From NCBI RefSeq assembly GCF_030268965.1, contig NZ_BSSE01000008.1, positions 1 through 64,000 of the forward strand: a stretch of 64,000 nucleotides of DNA, read 5' to 3'. The position numbers and the translations under genes were made by a program. Each line of letters begins with the position of its first letter. Position 1 is the stretch's first letter. Positions 41,092 through 49,824 of the stretch are shown piece by piece. Under the pieces are notes generated by a model. The model saw only the letters and a list, made by a program, of their open reading frames with translations. It was not told where the DNA came from and did no database searches. This DNA comes from Microtetraspora sp. NBRC 16547 (GTDB lineage: Bacteria; Actinomycetota; Actinomycetes; Streptosporangiales; Streptosporangiaceae).

Positions 41092-41730
41092 TCATGGTGT
41101 GCGGTTGATGTGCGCGGGAACCGGGATGCCGGGGGTGAGCCTGGGGTCGGGTTCGGGGGTGCCCCACGAGACGCGCAACGGCAGCACGCCCGCCCAGATC
41201 GGCAGGTCGTAGTCCTCCTCGTCGTCGACCGGCGGGCCCTGCCGTACCTTGACGGACGCCTCGCACAGCGAGAGGGCGAGAACGGCCGTCGCGGCCAGCT
41301 CCTTCTTGTCGGGCGGGCGGACCGTGTCCCACTGGCCGGGGGCGAGCTGCTCGGTGATCGCGCGCAGGCCGTCGAGGCGCTCGCTCCGGTCCTCCACCTC
41401 CCGTGCCAGGCCGTAGATCATCGCCGAGCGGTAGTTCACCGAGTGGTGGAACGCCGACCTGGCCAGCACGATCCCGTCCACGTGGGTGACCGTCACGCAG
41501 ACCGGCGACGCGAGCGCGGCGCGCAGCGAGGTGGCCCCGGTGGAGCCGTGCACGTACAGCGTCTCGCCGATCCGGCCGTATCCGGTGGGGATCACCATCG
41601 GCGACCCGTCCACCAGGACGCCCAGATGGCAGATCAGCCCGGCGTCCAGAACGGCGTGCAGGTCGGCGCGGTTGGTGCGGGCGCGGTCCTTGGCCCGGTT
41701 CAGCGCGGTCCGGGGTGTGGTGGAAAGCAT
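41092..41730 (-). CDS. Pyridoxamine 5'-phosphate oxidase-like FMN-binding protein
   Basis: A 212-residue split-barrel flavoprotein of the PNPOx/nitroreductase-resistance type. Recognised parts are HLGVLVDGSPMVIPTGYGRI, then ETLYVHGSTGATSL and FHHSVNYRSAMIYG, seen in the Pyridox_oxase_2 family. No ribosome binding site precedes the ATG at 41730, but TAACGT lies seven bases upstream, fitting a leaderless transcript. It diverges from a MocR regulator over only 35 bases, which suggests direct control and a role in vitamin B6 or FMN-linked detoxification. Confidence 0.85.
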   Translation of the reverse strand: MLSTTPRTALNRAKDRARTNRADLHAVLDAGLICHLGVLVDGSPMVIPTGYGRIGETLYVHGSTGATSLRAALASPVCVTVTHVDGIVLARSAFHHSVNYRSAMIYGLAREVEDRSERLDGLRAITEQLAPGQWDTVRPPDKKELAATAVLALSLCEASVKVRQGPPVDDEEDYDLPIWAGVLPLRVSWGTPEPDPRLTPGIPVPAHINRTP

Positions 41731-41765
41731 GTCCGTTACGTTAGGAGCCGAGTGGACCGCTGAAC

Positions 41766-43412
41766 ATGGCCACTTCCTCACCTGAACGGGGGACCACTTT
41801 GCCGGCTTCGCGAGCTTCGCGGGCTTCGCGGGCGCACATCGACCTGCCGCTGGTGGTGGACCGACTCGCTCCCGCGGCGCTCGCCGTACAGGTGGCCGAC
41901 CAGCTCCGCGACGCCATGCGCGGTGGGGCGCTGCGGGCGGGGGAGCGGCTGCCCTCAAGTCGCGCGCTGGCCGCGCTGCTCGGTGTCAGCCGTACCGTCG
42001 TGACCGACGCCTACCAGCAGCTCTACGCCGAGGGCTGGCTCGACGGCAGGCGCGGATCCGGTACGTACGTCGCGGACATCACGATATTTCCGGATTTGGT
42101 CGGGGTGGCAGCTGGACGGGGCGTGCCGGGAGGCATGGCCGATCCGGCAGGCATGGGCGGGCAGGGAGCCCTACCAGGGCAGGCAGTCGCGCCAGGGCAG
42201 GGAGGCCTGCCAGGGCAGGGAGGCCTGCCAGGGCGGGGAGGCCTGCCAGGGCGGGGAGGCCTGCCAGGGCGGGGAGGCCTGCCAGGGCAGGGAGTCCAGC
42301 CAGGGCAGGAAGTCCTGGGCGGGCCGGTCGATCCGGCACGTCCGGCGGCGGACGTGGTGGACCTGCGGCCCGGACGGCCGTGGGCGTCCGGCCACGACGC
42401 CGCCGCCTGGCGGCGGGCCTGGCGCCGCGCGGGAGACGAGCCACCCGGCGACACCCTGGACTGCCGGGGGCATCCCGACCTCCGCGCCCTGCTCGCCGAC
42501 CACCTCCGCAGGGCGCGAGCCGTACCGGCCGGGCCGGAGAGCGTGCTGGTCACCCGGGGCACCGCGCACGGGCTCGATCTCTTCGCCACGACCTTCCTCG
42601 CGCCCGGGGCCCGGGCGGGCGTGGAGGAGCCCGGTTACCGGGTGGCCAGGAACGTTCTGCGGGCGCGGGGAGCCGAGATCGTCCCCTGCCCCGTGGACGA
42701 CCAGGGCGTGATCGTGGAGGAGCTGCCCGACGACCTGGACGTCCTCTACACGACCCCGGCCCACCAGTTCCCGCTCGGCGGGCGGCTGCCCGTCACCCGG
42801 CGGGAGCGGCTCCTCGCCTGGGCACGCCGCACCGGCGCGATCATCGTGGAGGACGACTACGACGCCGAGTTCCGCTATGACGTCGCGCCGCTGCCCGCGC
42901 TCTACGGCCTCGATCCCTCACGGGTCGTGCTGCTCGGCACCCTGTCCAAGTCGCTGAGCCCCGACGTGGGGCTCGGCTGGCTGGTGGCCGCGCCGGAGCT
43001 GCTCGCGGAGATCGTCGCGCGCCGGGAGCTGCTCGGCGACCGCACCTCCGGCCCGCTGCAGAGGGCGGTCGTGACCCTGCTCCAGCGCGGCGACCTGGAC
43101 CGGCACCTGCGCAGGATGCGACTGGAGTACGCGCGGCGCCGGGCGGCCGTCGTCGAGATCCTCGGACCGCTCGTGAAGGGCGACACCGCCGGCCTGCACG
43201 TCCTCGTCGAGCTGCCGGCGGACACGGTCGGCCCGCTGGTGGAGCAGGCGCGGGCGCGGGGCGTGCTGCTCGACACCACCGCTCGCCACCACCACGGGCC
43301 GGTCCGGGTCCACGGTCTCGTCCTGGGGTACGGCTCCGCCTCGCTCTCCGGGGTCAGGCGCGGCTGCGCCGTCATCCGCGAACTGGTCGCGGGTGACCAG
43401 GGAGCGTTCTAG
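41766..43412 (+). CDS. MocR/PdxR-type GntR-aminotransferase regulator
   Basis: A 548-residue fusion. The N-terminal GntR winged helix spans about 27-100 (AVQVADQLRDAMRGGALRAG, SRALAALLGVSRTVVTDAYQ). A linker with Gly-Leu-Pro-Gly repeats (about 130-190) leads to a fold-type I aminotransferase domain with the PLP lysine in LLGTLSKSLSPDVGLGW and the preceding DDYDAEFRYD. PdxR members sense PLP and activate B6 synthesis or salvage. The linker is encoded by an 18-bp minisatellite and is longer than usual. An inverted pair AGTGGACC (41751) and GGACCACT (41800) could be an operator overlapping the start. Confidence 0.9.
   Translation: MATSSPERGTTLPASRASRASRAHIDLPLVVDRLAPAALAVQVADQLRDAMRGGALRAGERLPSSRALAALLGVSRTVVTDAYQQLYAEGWLDGRRGSGTYVADITIFPDLVGVAAGRGVPGGMADPAGMGGQGALPGQAVAPGQGGLPGQGGLPGRGGLPGRGGLPGRGGLPGQGVQPGQEVLGGPVDPARPAADVVDLRPGRPWASGHDAAAWRRAWRRAGDEPPGDTLDCRGHPDLRALLADHLRRARAVPAGPESVLVTRGTAHGLDLFATTFLAPGARAGVEEPGYRVARNVLRARGAEIVPCPVDDQGVIVEELPDDLDVLYTTPAHQFPLGGRLPVTRRERLLAWARRTGAIIVEDDYDAEFRYDVAPLPALYGLDPSRVVLLGTLSKSLSPDVGLGWLVAAPELLAEIVARRELLGDRTSGPLQRAVVTLLQRGDLDRHLRRMRLEYARRRAAVVEILGPLVKGDTAGLHVLVELPADTVGPLVEQARARGVLLDTTARHHHGPVRVHGLVLGYGSASLSGVRRGCAVIRELVAGDQGAF
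42191..42316 (+). repeat. 18-bp minisatellite in the MocR linker, seven units
   Basis: Seven units of GCCAGGGCAGGGAGGCCT, with G/A alternations and drift in the last two, run from 42191 to 42316. Each encodes six residues (GLPGQG/GLPGRG), so repeat number can change linker length without a frameshift. Confidence 0.9.
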
Positions 43413-44011
43413 ATAACCCGTTCCAGCAGGCGGAACTCCTCGCGCGGGCGGGGCAGCTCGAACGCGGGCATGCTCTCGCCGGTGATCCGGTGCACGTCGA
43501 TGCCGCCGGGGTCGCCCTCGACGGTCCCCGGCACCTGCGAGTGGCCGTAGTGGCCGCCGCGCGCCCAGAGACGGCGGCTGCGCTCGGCCGTGAGCGAGTG
43601 CGGCGCGGGCAGGGGAGGACCGGCCGGCCAGCGCCTGGGCACCCGCCAGGAGTCCAGCCAGGTCAGGATGTCGTCCAAGCCGTCGAGCTTTCCGTCGGTG
43701 AAGGGCCGCTCCACCGAGCCGAGCACGCGGATCTGCACGCACACCCGTCCTTCACGTCCCCGGTCGCCCGGCAGTCCGCGGGCCGCGCGAGTGGGGGGAA
43801 GAGACTGGGCGATCTCTCCGGTCACGGGGTTCCAGACCAGGTGGACCGGGCACCCGAGCTGGATCATGCGTTGGGCGGCGGACTTGGCCGAGACCGCGAG
43901 AGGGTCGGTCGGCCAGATGAACCAGACGGCCCTCGGAACTCCGCCGATCATGGGGCCGGAGTCCTCGGGAGCGGGAATTCGGCTGGCGCCGGGCATCCAT
44001 GCGTGGGCCAC
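43409..44011 (-). CDS. Uncharacterised amidase-related protein
   Basis: A 200-residue protein. The C-terminal part RLWARGGHYGHSQVPG followed by GDPGGIDVHRI resembles the final segment of actinobacterial N-acetylmuramoyl-L-alanine amidases and phage endolysins, where GHYGHSQVP carries active-site residues. The N-terminal half (RAVWFIWPTDPLAVSAKSAA) is unfamiliar, and no signal peptide is visible. A GTG start follows GAGGGGG. It converges with the MocR gene (four-base overlap) and precedes surface polysaccharide genes. Confidence 0.5.
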   Translation of the reverse strand: MAHAWMPGASRIPAPEDSGPMIGGVPRAVWFIWPTDPLAVSAKSAAQRMIQLGCPVHLVWNPVTGEIAQSLPPTRAARGLPGDRGREGRVCVQIRVLGSVERPFTDGKLDGLDDILTWLDSWRVPRRWPAGPPLPAPHSLTAERSRRLWARGGHYGHSQVPGTVEGDPGGIDVHRITGESMPAFELPRPREEFRLLERVI

Positions 44012-44086
44012 TGTGCCCCCTCAATCCTCGATCGCCCTGGTTTTTCCCCTTATGCGGCGGAGCTGACACCTCGTGACGCGTGATTG

Positions 44087-44887
44087 TTACTGGCGAGTGG
44101 CAATCTTGCGCAGGCCGTACCTCGCGCGGCGGACCACGGCGTATCCCTTGGTCAGCGTGCGCTCCTTGAGGTAGACGAGGGGGACCCCGCGGCCCTCCAC
44201 GGCCAGCGAGAACCTGGCCATCGTGGTGGCCGGGCCCACCGTGAGCCGGGGGATGGCCAGCAGGTCGTGCCGGTCGGCGGCGATCGCGTTGCCCACCGCG
44301 CAGGCCGCCCGGTAGCCCACCCCGCGCACCTCGCGGCGCACCCGGGCGCTCGAATAGCCGTACGGGTAGGCCATCGTGGTCACCGGGCGGCCGATCCGGT
44401 CTTCCAGCAGCGCTTTGTTGCGGCGAAGTTCCTGACGCAGCTCGTGATCATTGATCTGGTCGAGCTGCGGGTGGCTGTGGCTGTGCCCGGCGATCTCCAC
44501 GCCGTGCTCGGCCGCCTCGCGGGCCTGGCTCCACGACAGCATCCGGCCGAGCGGCCGGCCCGCGGCCTCGGAACCGGCGTCCGCCACCCAGCCGCTGGTG
44601 AGGAAGACCGTGGACGGGAAGCCCAGCCGGTCGAGCACGGGCAGCGCCTCCTCGTGGAAGTCGGCGTACCCGTCGTCGAAGGTGATCACCACGGGCCGGT
44701 CGGGCACCCCCGATCCCGTGCCGTGCAGCGCCGCCGCCAGGTCGGCCACCGTGAGCGGCGTGAACCCCGCGTCCCGCAGGTATCCGAGCTGCTCGGCGAA
44801 GGCTCCCGGGCGTACGGCCAGCGGCCGGGTCTCGGCCGTGGGCCGGTCCGTCACCGAGTGGTACATCAGGATGGGAACTCTCGTCAT
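44087..44887 (-). CDS. Polysaccharide deacetylase (NodB family)
   Basis: A 266-residue CE4 deacetylase. Conserved motifs are TFDDGYADF (metal Asp), HSHSHPQL (metal histidines) and the later MAYPYGYSS. Enzymes of this family remove N- or O-acetyl groups from cell wall or exopolysaccharide. No signal peptide is evident, so a cytoplasmic or lipid-linked intermediate may be the substrate. The ATG overlaps the stop of the upstream glycosyltransferase gene (ATGA). Confidence 0.9.
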   Translation of the reverse strand: MTRVPILMYHSVTDRPTAETRPLAVRPGAFAEQLGYLRDAGFTPLTVADLAAALHGTGSGVPDRPVVITFDDGYADFHEEALPVLDRLGFPSTVFLTSGWVADAGSEAAGRPLGRMLSWSQAREAAEHGVEIAGHSHSHPQLDQINDHELRQELRRNKALLEDRIGRPVTTMAYPYGYSSARVRREVRGVGYRAACAVGNAIAADRHDLLAIPRLTVGPATTMARFSLAVEGRGVPLVYLKERTLTKGYAVVRRARYGLRKIATRQ

Positions 44888-45840
44888 GAGCGGGTCCGCA
44901 CGCGCAGGCCGCCGACCAGGTAACCCCAGGCCGTCCAGGCCAGTCCGATCAGGATCGCGGCCGCGCGGCCCAGGCCCGCGAGGTCACCGCGTACGGCGTC
45001 GCCCAGGCCGCGCAGCACACCGAGGGGGAGCGTCCTGAAGGTGTAGTCGCGTTCGCTGGAGAGCCCGTCGCCCACGCCCACGCTCTTCGTGACGATCGCC
45101 TTGGACAGGCCCTCGGCGTAGCAGCGGGACCGGAAGTAGGCGAACCGCGCCCGCTCGGCGGAGACCTTGTGCCCGATGTCCGCGCGGGGCTCGAACAGCA
45201 GCACGGACCCCGGCCGCCGCTGCGAGAGCCGGATGCAGAACTCGGTCTCCTCACAGCCCAGCGGGCGGCTCCTGCGCCCCTGCACGTTGCGTCCGATGCC
45301 CGTGCTGAACCCGCCGACCGCGCCGACGACCTCCTTGCGGAACGCGGCGTTGCCGCCCATCACGTTGCGGATCGGGGCACGCTCCACGGGCATGCCGCGG
45401 TAGGTGCAGCCGATCGTCCAGTCGAACTCCTCGGGGAACCACCGGGGACGCCCGCCCGCGGCCCACAGCGGCCGGGTCAGCCCCCCGATGCCGGCCACGG
45501 CCGGGTCGGCGAAGCCGGGCTCGAACGCGGCCAGCCAGCCGGGGTCGGCGACCGCGTCGTCGTCGAGGAAGGCGACGACGTCGCCGCGCGCGGCCTCCAC
45601 CCCGGTGTTCTTGCCGCCGGACAGCCCGCGCTCGTGGGTGTTCTCCACCACGACGGCGTCGGGGTACTCGGTCGTGAGCCTGAGATGCAGGTCGATGTTG
45701 TGGTCGACCACGAGGATCAGCTCGTACGGTGCGCGGCGCTGGCGGCGGACCGACTCGACCGCCGCCCTGATGTCGTCCCAGCGCTCCTCGGTGTAGACGC
45801 AGATGACGACCGAGATCCGTGGCGTCGCGGGAGCCGTCAT
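44884..45840 (-). CDS. Family 2 glycosyltransferase
   Basis: A 318-residue GT-A enzyme. SVVICVYTEERWDDIRAAVE starts the fold; the DXD-like metal site is in VVAFLDDDAVADPGW, followed by NVMGGNAAFRKEVV and GCEETEFCIRLSQR (catalytic E/D region). A C-terminal hydrophobic stretch (about 290-312) may attach it to the membrane. It overlaps both neighbours by four bases, forming a coupled unit of two glycosyltransferases and a deacetylase. Confidence 0.88.
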   Translation of the reverse strand: MTAPATPRISVVICVYTEERWDDIRAAVESVRRQRRAPYELILVVDHNIDLHLRLTTEYPDAVVVENTHERGLSGGKNTGVEAARGDVVAFLDDDAVADPGWLAAFEPGFADPAVAGIGGLTRPLWAAGGRPRWFPEEFDWTIGCTYRGMPVERAPIRNVMGGNAAFRKEVVGAVGGFSTGIGRNVQGRRSRPLGCEETEFCIRLSQRRPGSVLLFEPRADIGHKVSAERARFAYFRSRCYAEGLSKAIVTKSVGVGDGLSSERDYTFRTLPLGVLRGLGDAVRGDLAGLGRAAAILIGLAWTAWGYLVGGLRVRTRS

Positions 45841-46682
45841 GCCGCGCCCTGGTTGGCGGCTTGGTTGGCTGTCTGGCCGGCTGCCTTGGCGTGCGCCGGC
45901 GCGTGTGGCCGTACGGCGGGCCGCCGCCGCTCCCTGAGGATCGTCCGCAGGACGCGCAGGCCGTCCCGCACCGCGTTCAGGTTGCTCTCCCCGTGGAGGC
46001 GGCAGCGCTCGTGGCTCGGCACCTCGTGGACGCGCAGGCCGGCCCGCGCCGCGCGGATGTTCATCAGCGTCTCGACCTCGAACCCCTCGCAGTCGAGGTC
46101 GAGCGTCGGCAGGTGGCGGGCCCAGAAGGCGTTGTAGCCGTAGCACAGGTCCGTGTAGCGCGTGCGGTAGATGCGGTTGACCAGCCTGCGCAGCAGCGTG
46201 TTGCCCAGCCTGCGGGTGAACGTGAGGTCGTCGCTCCCGCCTCCGGGGATGTAGCGGGACCCCTTGGCGAAATCGGCTCCGCTCACCAGCGCGCTCACGA
46301 ACTGGATGATCTCGCGGCCGTCGGTCGACCCGTCCGCGTCGATCATCACGATGATCTCGCCCGTACAGGCCGCGAAGCCCTCGGCGAGCGCGTTCCCCTT
46401 GCCCCGCCCGCGCTGGCGGATCACGCGCAGTCCCGGCCGCAGCCGCCGGGCGACCGCGATGGTGTCGTCGGTCGAATGGCCGTCGACCAGCACGACCTCG
46501 TGGATCCAGGAGGGCAGCGTGGCGAACACGTGCGGGAGGTTCTCCGCCTCGTTCATCGCGGGGACGACGACGCTCACCGTGGGGGCGATGGCCAGGTGGG
46601 GCCCCAGAGGAGTGAAGCGGCCGCCAGTCGGCAGCGGGCGCAGGGCGGCGAACGGGGAGGCGGCGCTGTGCTCAGGACTCAT
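45837..46682 (-). CDS. DPM1-like family 2 glycosyltransferase
   Basis: A 281-residue glycosyltransferase resembling dolichol-phosphate mannosyltransferase. SVVVPAMNEAENLPHVFATL, then EVVLVDGHSTDDT and IIVMIDADGSTDGREIIQFV (DAD metal motif) are visible, followed by DFAKGSRYIPGGGSDD. It probably transfers a sugar to a lipid carrier for surface glycan assembly. The start is uncertain: the ATG at 46682 has GGAAGGA about a dozen bases upstream, whereas an ATG at 46715 has none. Confidence 0.85.
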   Translation of the reverse strand: MSPEHSAASPFAALRPLPTGGRFTPLGPHLAIAPTVSVVVPAMNEAENLPHVFATLPSWIHEVVLVDGHSTDDTIAVARRLRPGLRVIRQRGRGKGNALAEGFAACTGEIIVMIDADGSTDGREIIQFVSALVSGADFAKGSRYIPGGGSDDLTFTRRLGNTLLRRLVNRIYRTRYTDLCYGYNAFWARHLPTLDLDCEGFEVETLMNIRAARAGLRVHEVPSHERCRLHGESNLNAVRDGLRVLRTILRERRRPAVRPHAPAHAKAAGQTANQAANQGAA

Positions 46683-46988
46683 GATGGCGGGATGTCCTTC
46701 CGGGCGGTCTGTCATGAGCGGAGACCCCGACGGACCGGCGCGACTGGATGGAATGGCGAGTTCCACCCCGGTCTTACGGGCAGGGACTGGCGGTGCGGCT
46801 CCCGCTGGTGCCGGGCGAGGGCGTGCGGCAGCGGTTCCAGCGGTTCCAGCGGATTGAGCGTGTTCACCGGGTTCGGCGGCTCCGGTGCGGATTCGGTGGA
46901 TTCGACGGGTTCGGCGGGTTCGGCGGGTTCGGCGGGCGGAACGATCCCAGCGATTCCAGCGGTCGTACGGCCCGCTTCGGAATGGTCT
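46683..46988. other. Short interval with 9-bp TTCGGCGGG repeats
   Basis: No gene is evident. The right half (about 46850-46940) consists of direct 9-bp repeats related to TTCGGCGGG and TTCCAGCGG. It separates the glycosyltransferase from the small membrane protein on the same strand. Confidence 0.6.
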
Positions 46989-47357
46989 TCACCTCGTGCC
47001 CGTCCCCCGTTCGGCTGGTGCGTTTCCTCGGTACAGCAACCGGATGACCAACAAGAAGAAGCTCAGTATTCCGACGGTCGCCACCCCGGCACGGGGGGAC
47101 CAGGCGTCGAAAAGCACCATGGCTTCCGCGAGCACGACGTTGACAGCCAGACTCGCGGCCGCGCCCACCGTAAGTGCCGAGAGGGGGTCACGATCCCGCA
47201 ACAGTCCGACGACCGCCGCTCCGGGAACCACGAACAGGAACATCGGGGTGAGGATCACCCGGATGGGCGTCTCGACGTCGGCCAGTGCGAGCACAGCTCC
47301 AACTGCGCAGGCCACGCCGAGGACGGCGACCGGAATGGTCCGATTATTCCTACCCAT
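46989..47357 (-). CDS. Small four-helix membrane protein
   Basis: A 122-residue hydrophobic protein with four predicted helices (about 8-28, 33-53, 62-82, 88-108) and a polar C-terminus. I do not recognise the family. AGGAG lies three to four bases before the ATG at 47357. Its place upstream of the glycosyltransferases suggests a surface-polysaccharide membrane component, by context only. Confidence 0.65.
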   Translation of the reverse strand: MGRNNRTIPVAVLGVACAVGAVLALADVETPIRVILTPMFLFVVPGAAVVGLLRDRDPLSALTVGAAASLAVNVVLAEAMVLFDAWSPRAGVATVGILSFFLLVIRLLYRGNAPAERGTGTR

Positions 47358-47543
47358 TTCTCCTGGTCTCCCGGCTGGTAGAGGTCACTGTGACGCGGCT
47401 GGCGGGCCCATTTATGGGACCAATCACAACAGGCGTCCGTCAATGGCGACGCATTACCTCGGCCCCCGGTTTACCCGGCCCCACCGGAATGGGGATCTTA
47501 TCCCAAATGTCGACAAGCGTTAATTGAATGGTCAACTTTTGCG

Positions 47544-48596
47544 CTAATCGAATTTGAGTGCGGCGCTGGCGTCGGGGGGAATGCTCAACCCGTCAGAACT
47601 GACAATCGGGAAATTTGCCCTGCCATAACCGTTAGCCACATTTGTCCTCCTATTACCGGCGACATCGGAGGCCACACCGGACGACGTACCGATGCCGTGC
47701 CGACCACCGCGCCGGATGCTGTGCCGACCACCGCGCCGGATGCTGTGCCGACCGCTGTGCCGACCGCTGTGCCGACCGCTGTGCCGACCGCTGTGCCGAC
47801 CGTTAGCCGGACGCCGAGTCGGACGATGCGTCGGACGCCGAGTCCGTGTCCGTTTTTGACGTTTCACCACCGTCCCAGGACACAGCGGGGGAAAGGCGAT
47901 CGGGATCGCGTCGAGCAGGTGGTCTGCGGACACGTGCCTGCGCCGGCCCTCGGTGCACACCTCGCATCCGCCGATGTGCCTGATCAGGCGCTTGCGCAAC
48001 AGCGGCCCGGGGGAGCCGTCGGTACCGGACTCGACCAGCGCCGACAGGTCGGGGCAGTGTGCCCGCCCCCTTTCGGCCAGGACGACCGCCGCCGCGGCGT
48101 TCTCCATGCGCTCCCTGGCCCGGGCCAGCCGCGCCGTGGCCTGCCGCGACGTCAACCCGAGGATCGATCCCACCTCGGCGGGCGTCAGGCCGTGCCGTAC
48201 GGACAGGTGGAGGATCTCGCGCTCGCCCGACCCGAGATCGGCGAGCGCGTCGCGCACCACCGCCGCGGTCCCGGGGTCCGCCGGGTCGTCGAGCACCGCG
48301 ACGGGCGCCGCCCTGCCCTGCTGCCGAGCCGCGCACTGGAACCGGACGAGCGCGTACAGCCAGGCGCGAAAGCGCGCCGGGTCCTTCAGCCGCCGCGCGC
48401 TCGCCCGCGCGGCGACGAGCGCCTGGTGTACGGCCCGTGCGGCCCGGTCCTGGTCGCCGAGCACGGAGTGGGCGTAGTCGGCCAGCCGGTCGGCGTACGC
48501 GTCGTAGAGCCCGGCGGGCGCCTCCGAGTCACCGCGCCGCAGTGCCTCCAGCAGACGGCGGTCGTCGGCGCGGCTGACGTTCGGCCATGCGGGCAA
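47544..48596 (-). CDS. ECF-like RNA polymerase sigma factor with long C-terminal extension
   Basis: A 350-residue protein. Region 2 is seen in the first 90 residues (LLEALRRGDSEAPAGLYDAY, RFRAWLYALVRFQCAARQQG) and region 4 at about 115-165 (LGSGEREILHLSVRHGLTPA, VGSILGLTSRQATARLARAR). The extension contains RLIRHIGGCEVCTEGRRRH, reminiscent of a zinc-binding anti-sigma motif, and then His/Arg/Ser-rich repeats (GRHSGRHS). No separate anti-sigma gene is adjacent, so the extension may control activity. A TTG at 48596 follows GGGAGGAA; a GTG at 48644 is an alternative. Confidence 0.78.
   Translation of the reverse strand: MPAWPNVSRADDRRLLEALRRGDSEAPAGLYDAYADRLADYAHSVLGDQDRAARAVHQALVAARASARRLKDPARFRAWLYALVRFQCAARQQGRAAPVAVLDDPADPGTAAVVRDALADLGSGEREILHLSVRHGLTPAEVGSILGLTSRQATARLARARERMENAAAAVVLAERGRAHCPDLSALVESGTDGSPGPLLRKRLIRHIGGCEVCTEGRRRHVSADHLLDAIPIAFPPLCPGTVVKRQKRTRTRRPTHRPTRRPANGRHSGRHSGRHSGRHSGRHSIRRGGRHSIRRGGRHGIGTSSGVASDVAGNRRTNVANGYGRANFPIVSSDGLSIPPDASAALKFD
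47700..47807. repeat. 24-bp and 12-bp tandem repeats in the sigma factor tail
   Basis: Two 24-bp units (CCGACCACCGCGCCGGATGC plus TGTG) are followed by five 12-bp units of CCGACCGCTGTG, the last diverged. All are multiples of three and encode the RRGGRHSI and GRHS repeats. Confidence 0.9.
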
Positions 48597-48780
48597 CGGA
48601 CATTCCTCCCCGAGGACGGAACCAGAACCTGTCGGGCCCCACACGAGGAGGACGCCGCCTCAACGGCTGTCGTTTACTACATGAAAGGTCATACTCAACC
48701 GGCATTAACTGCGAAAACTGGTGGAAATTCGGGGAATTCCGGCTATCGCGCTTGGTGGGGGTCCGGATCCGGGCCTGACA

Positions 48781-49824
48781 TCAGTCCTGCGCCTTCCCGC
48801 CGGCGACCCGACTGATCATGAGAGCGACGAGGATGATGCCGCCGTAGACGAGCTGCTTCCACTCGCCGGGCACGCCCTTGAGGGTGAGGACGTTCTCGAC
48901 CAGGCCGATGACCAGGACACCGGTGAGCGCCCCGAGGATGGTGCCCTTGCCGCCGTCCATGCTGACGCCGCCGATGACGGCCGCGGCGAACACCATGAAG
49001 ATCCAGCCGACGCCCTGGTTGGCGCTGATGCCACCGAGACGGCCGGTCTCGAGGACGCCCGCGAGCGCGGCGAGCGTGCCGCCGATGATGAACACCGTCC
49101 ACACCACCCGGTCCACCCGGATGCCCGCCGCCCGCGCGGCGTCGGCGTTGCCGCCGATGGCGTAGAGCGCGCGGCCGGCCCTGAAGTAGCCGAGGCCGAC
49201 GATGCCCGCCGCGAACAGGGCACCCGCGATCCAGATCGACGCGGGGACGCCGAGCCAGGTGGCGCCGCCCAGATAGATGATCGACTCCGGCAGCTCGAAC
49301 AGGCTCTTGCCGCCGGTCAGCCCGAGGTGCAGGCCGTGGACGACGATCAACATCGCCAGCGTGACGACGAACGCCGAGAGCTGGAACTTGAGGATCAGGA
49401 AGCCGTTGAACGCGCCGATCGCGGCTCCGATCAGCAGGCATAGCGGGATCGCGAGCAGCCCCGTGTTCCCCGCCCCTTGCCCAGCGCTGGCCGGGATCAC
49501 CAGCACGGTGATGGCGGGCGCCATGCCGACGGTCGACTCCAGCGACAGGTCGAACTTGCCCGCGATGAGGATCATCGCCTCCGCCAGCACGACCAGGGCC
49601 AGCGCGGACTGCTGCTGGAGCACGTTCGTGAGGTTGCCCACGGTGAGGAACACCGGGTCCACGAGCGCGCCCACGACGAGCAGGACGACGATGACCGGCA
49701 CCAGCGTCAGGTCCCTGAAGCGGCCGAGCCGCAGTCCTCCACCCGCGCGGGCGCGCCCCGCGGACGGTGCCGCCGCCGTCGAAGGGGTCGTCGGAGGTGT
49801 CGTCGAGGGGGTCGCTGCGCTCAC
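48781..49824 (-). CDS. Sugar ABC transporter permease, RbsC type
   Basis: A 347-residue membrane permease with about eight to ten helices, including ALVVLAEAMILIAGKFDLSL (the conserved G-x-DLS region) and ARAAGIRVDRVVWTVFIIGG, the typical EAA-like loop of the ribose/xylose family. It is the last gene of a three-gene importer and its start overlaps the ATPase stop by four bases. L-fucose is the likely cargo by context. Confidence 0.9.
   Translation of the reverse strand: MSAATPSTTPPTTPSTAAAPSAGRARAGGGLRLGRFRDLTLVPVIVVLLVVGALVDPVFLTVGNLTNVLQQQSALALVVLAEAMILIAGKFDLSLESTVGMAPAITVLVIPASAGQGAGNTGLLAIPLCLLIGAAIGAFNGFLILKFQLSAFVVTLAMLIVVHGLHLGLTGGKSLFELPESIIYLGGATWLGVPASIWIAGALFAAGIVGLGYFRAGRALYAIGGNADAARAAGIRVDRVVWTVFIIGGTLAALAGVLETGRLGGISANQGVGWIFMVFAAAVIGGVSMDGGKGTILGALTGVLVIGLVENVLTLKGVPGEWKQLVYGGIILVALMISRVAGGKAQD

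Noticed and set aside
46264-47381. Plus-strand frames over the glycosyltransferase and Gly/Phe repeats
   Set aside because: They are antisense to a clear GT2 gene and their repeats follow the 9-bp TTCGGCGGG DNA repeat.
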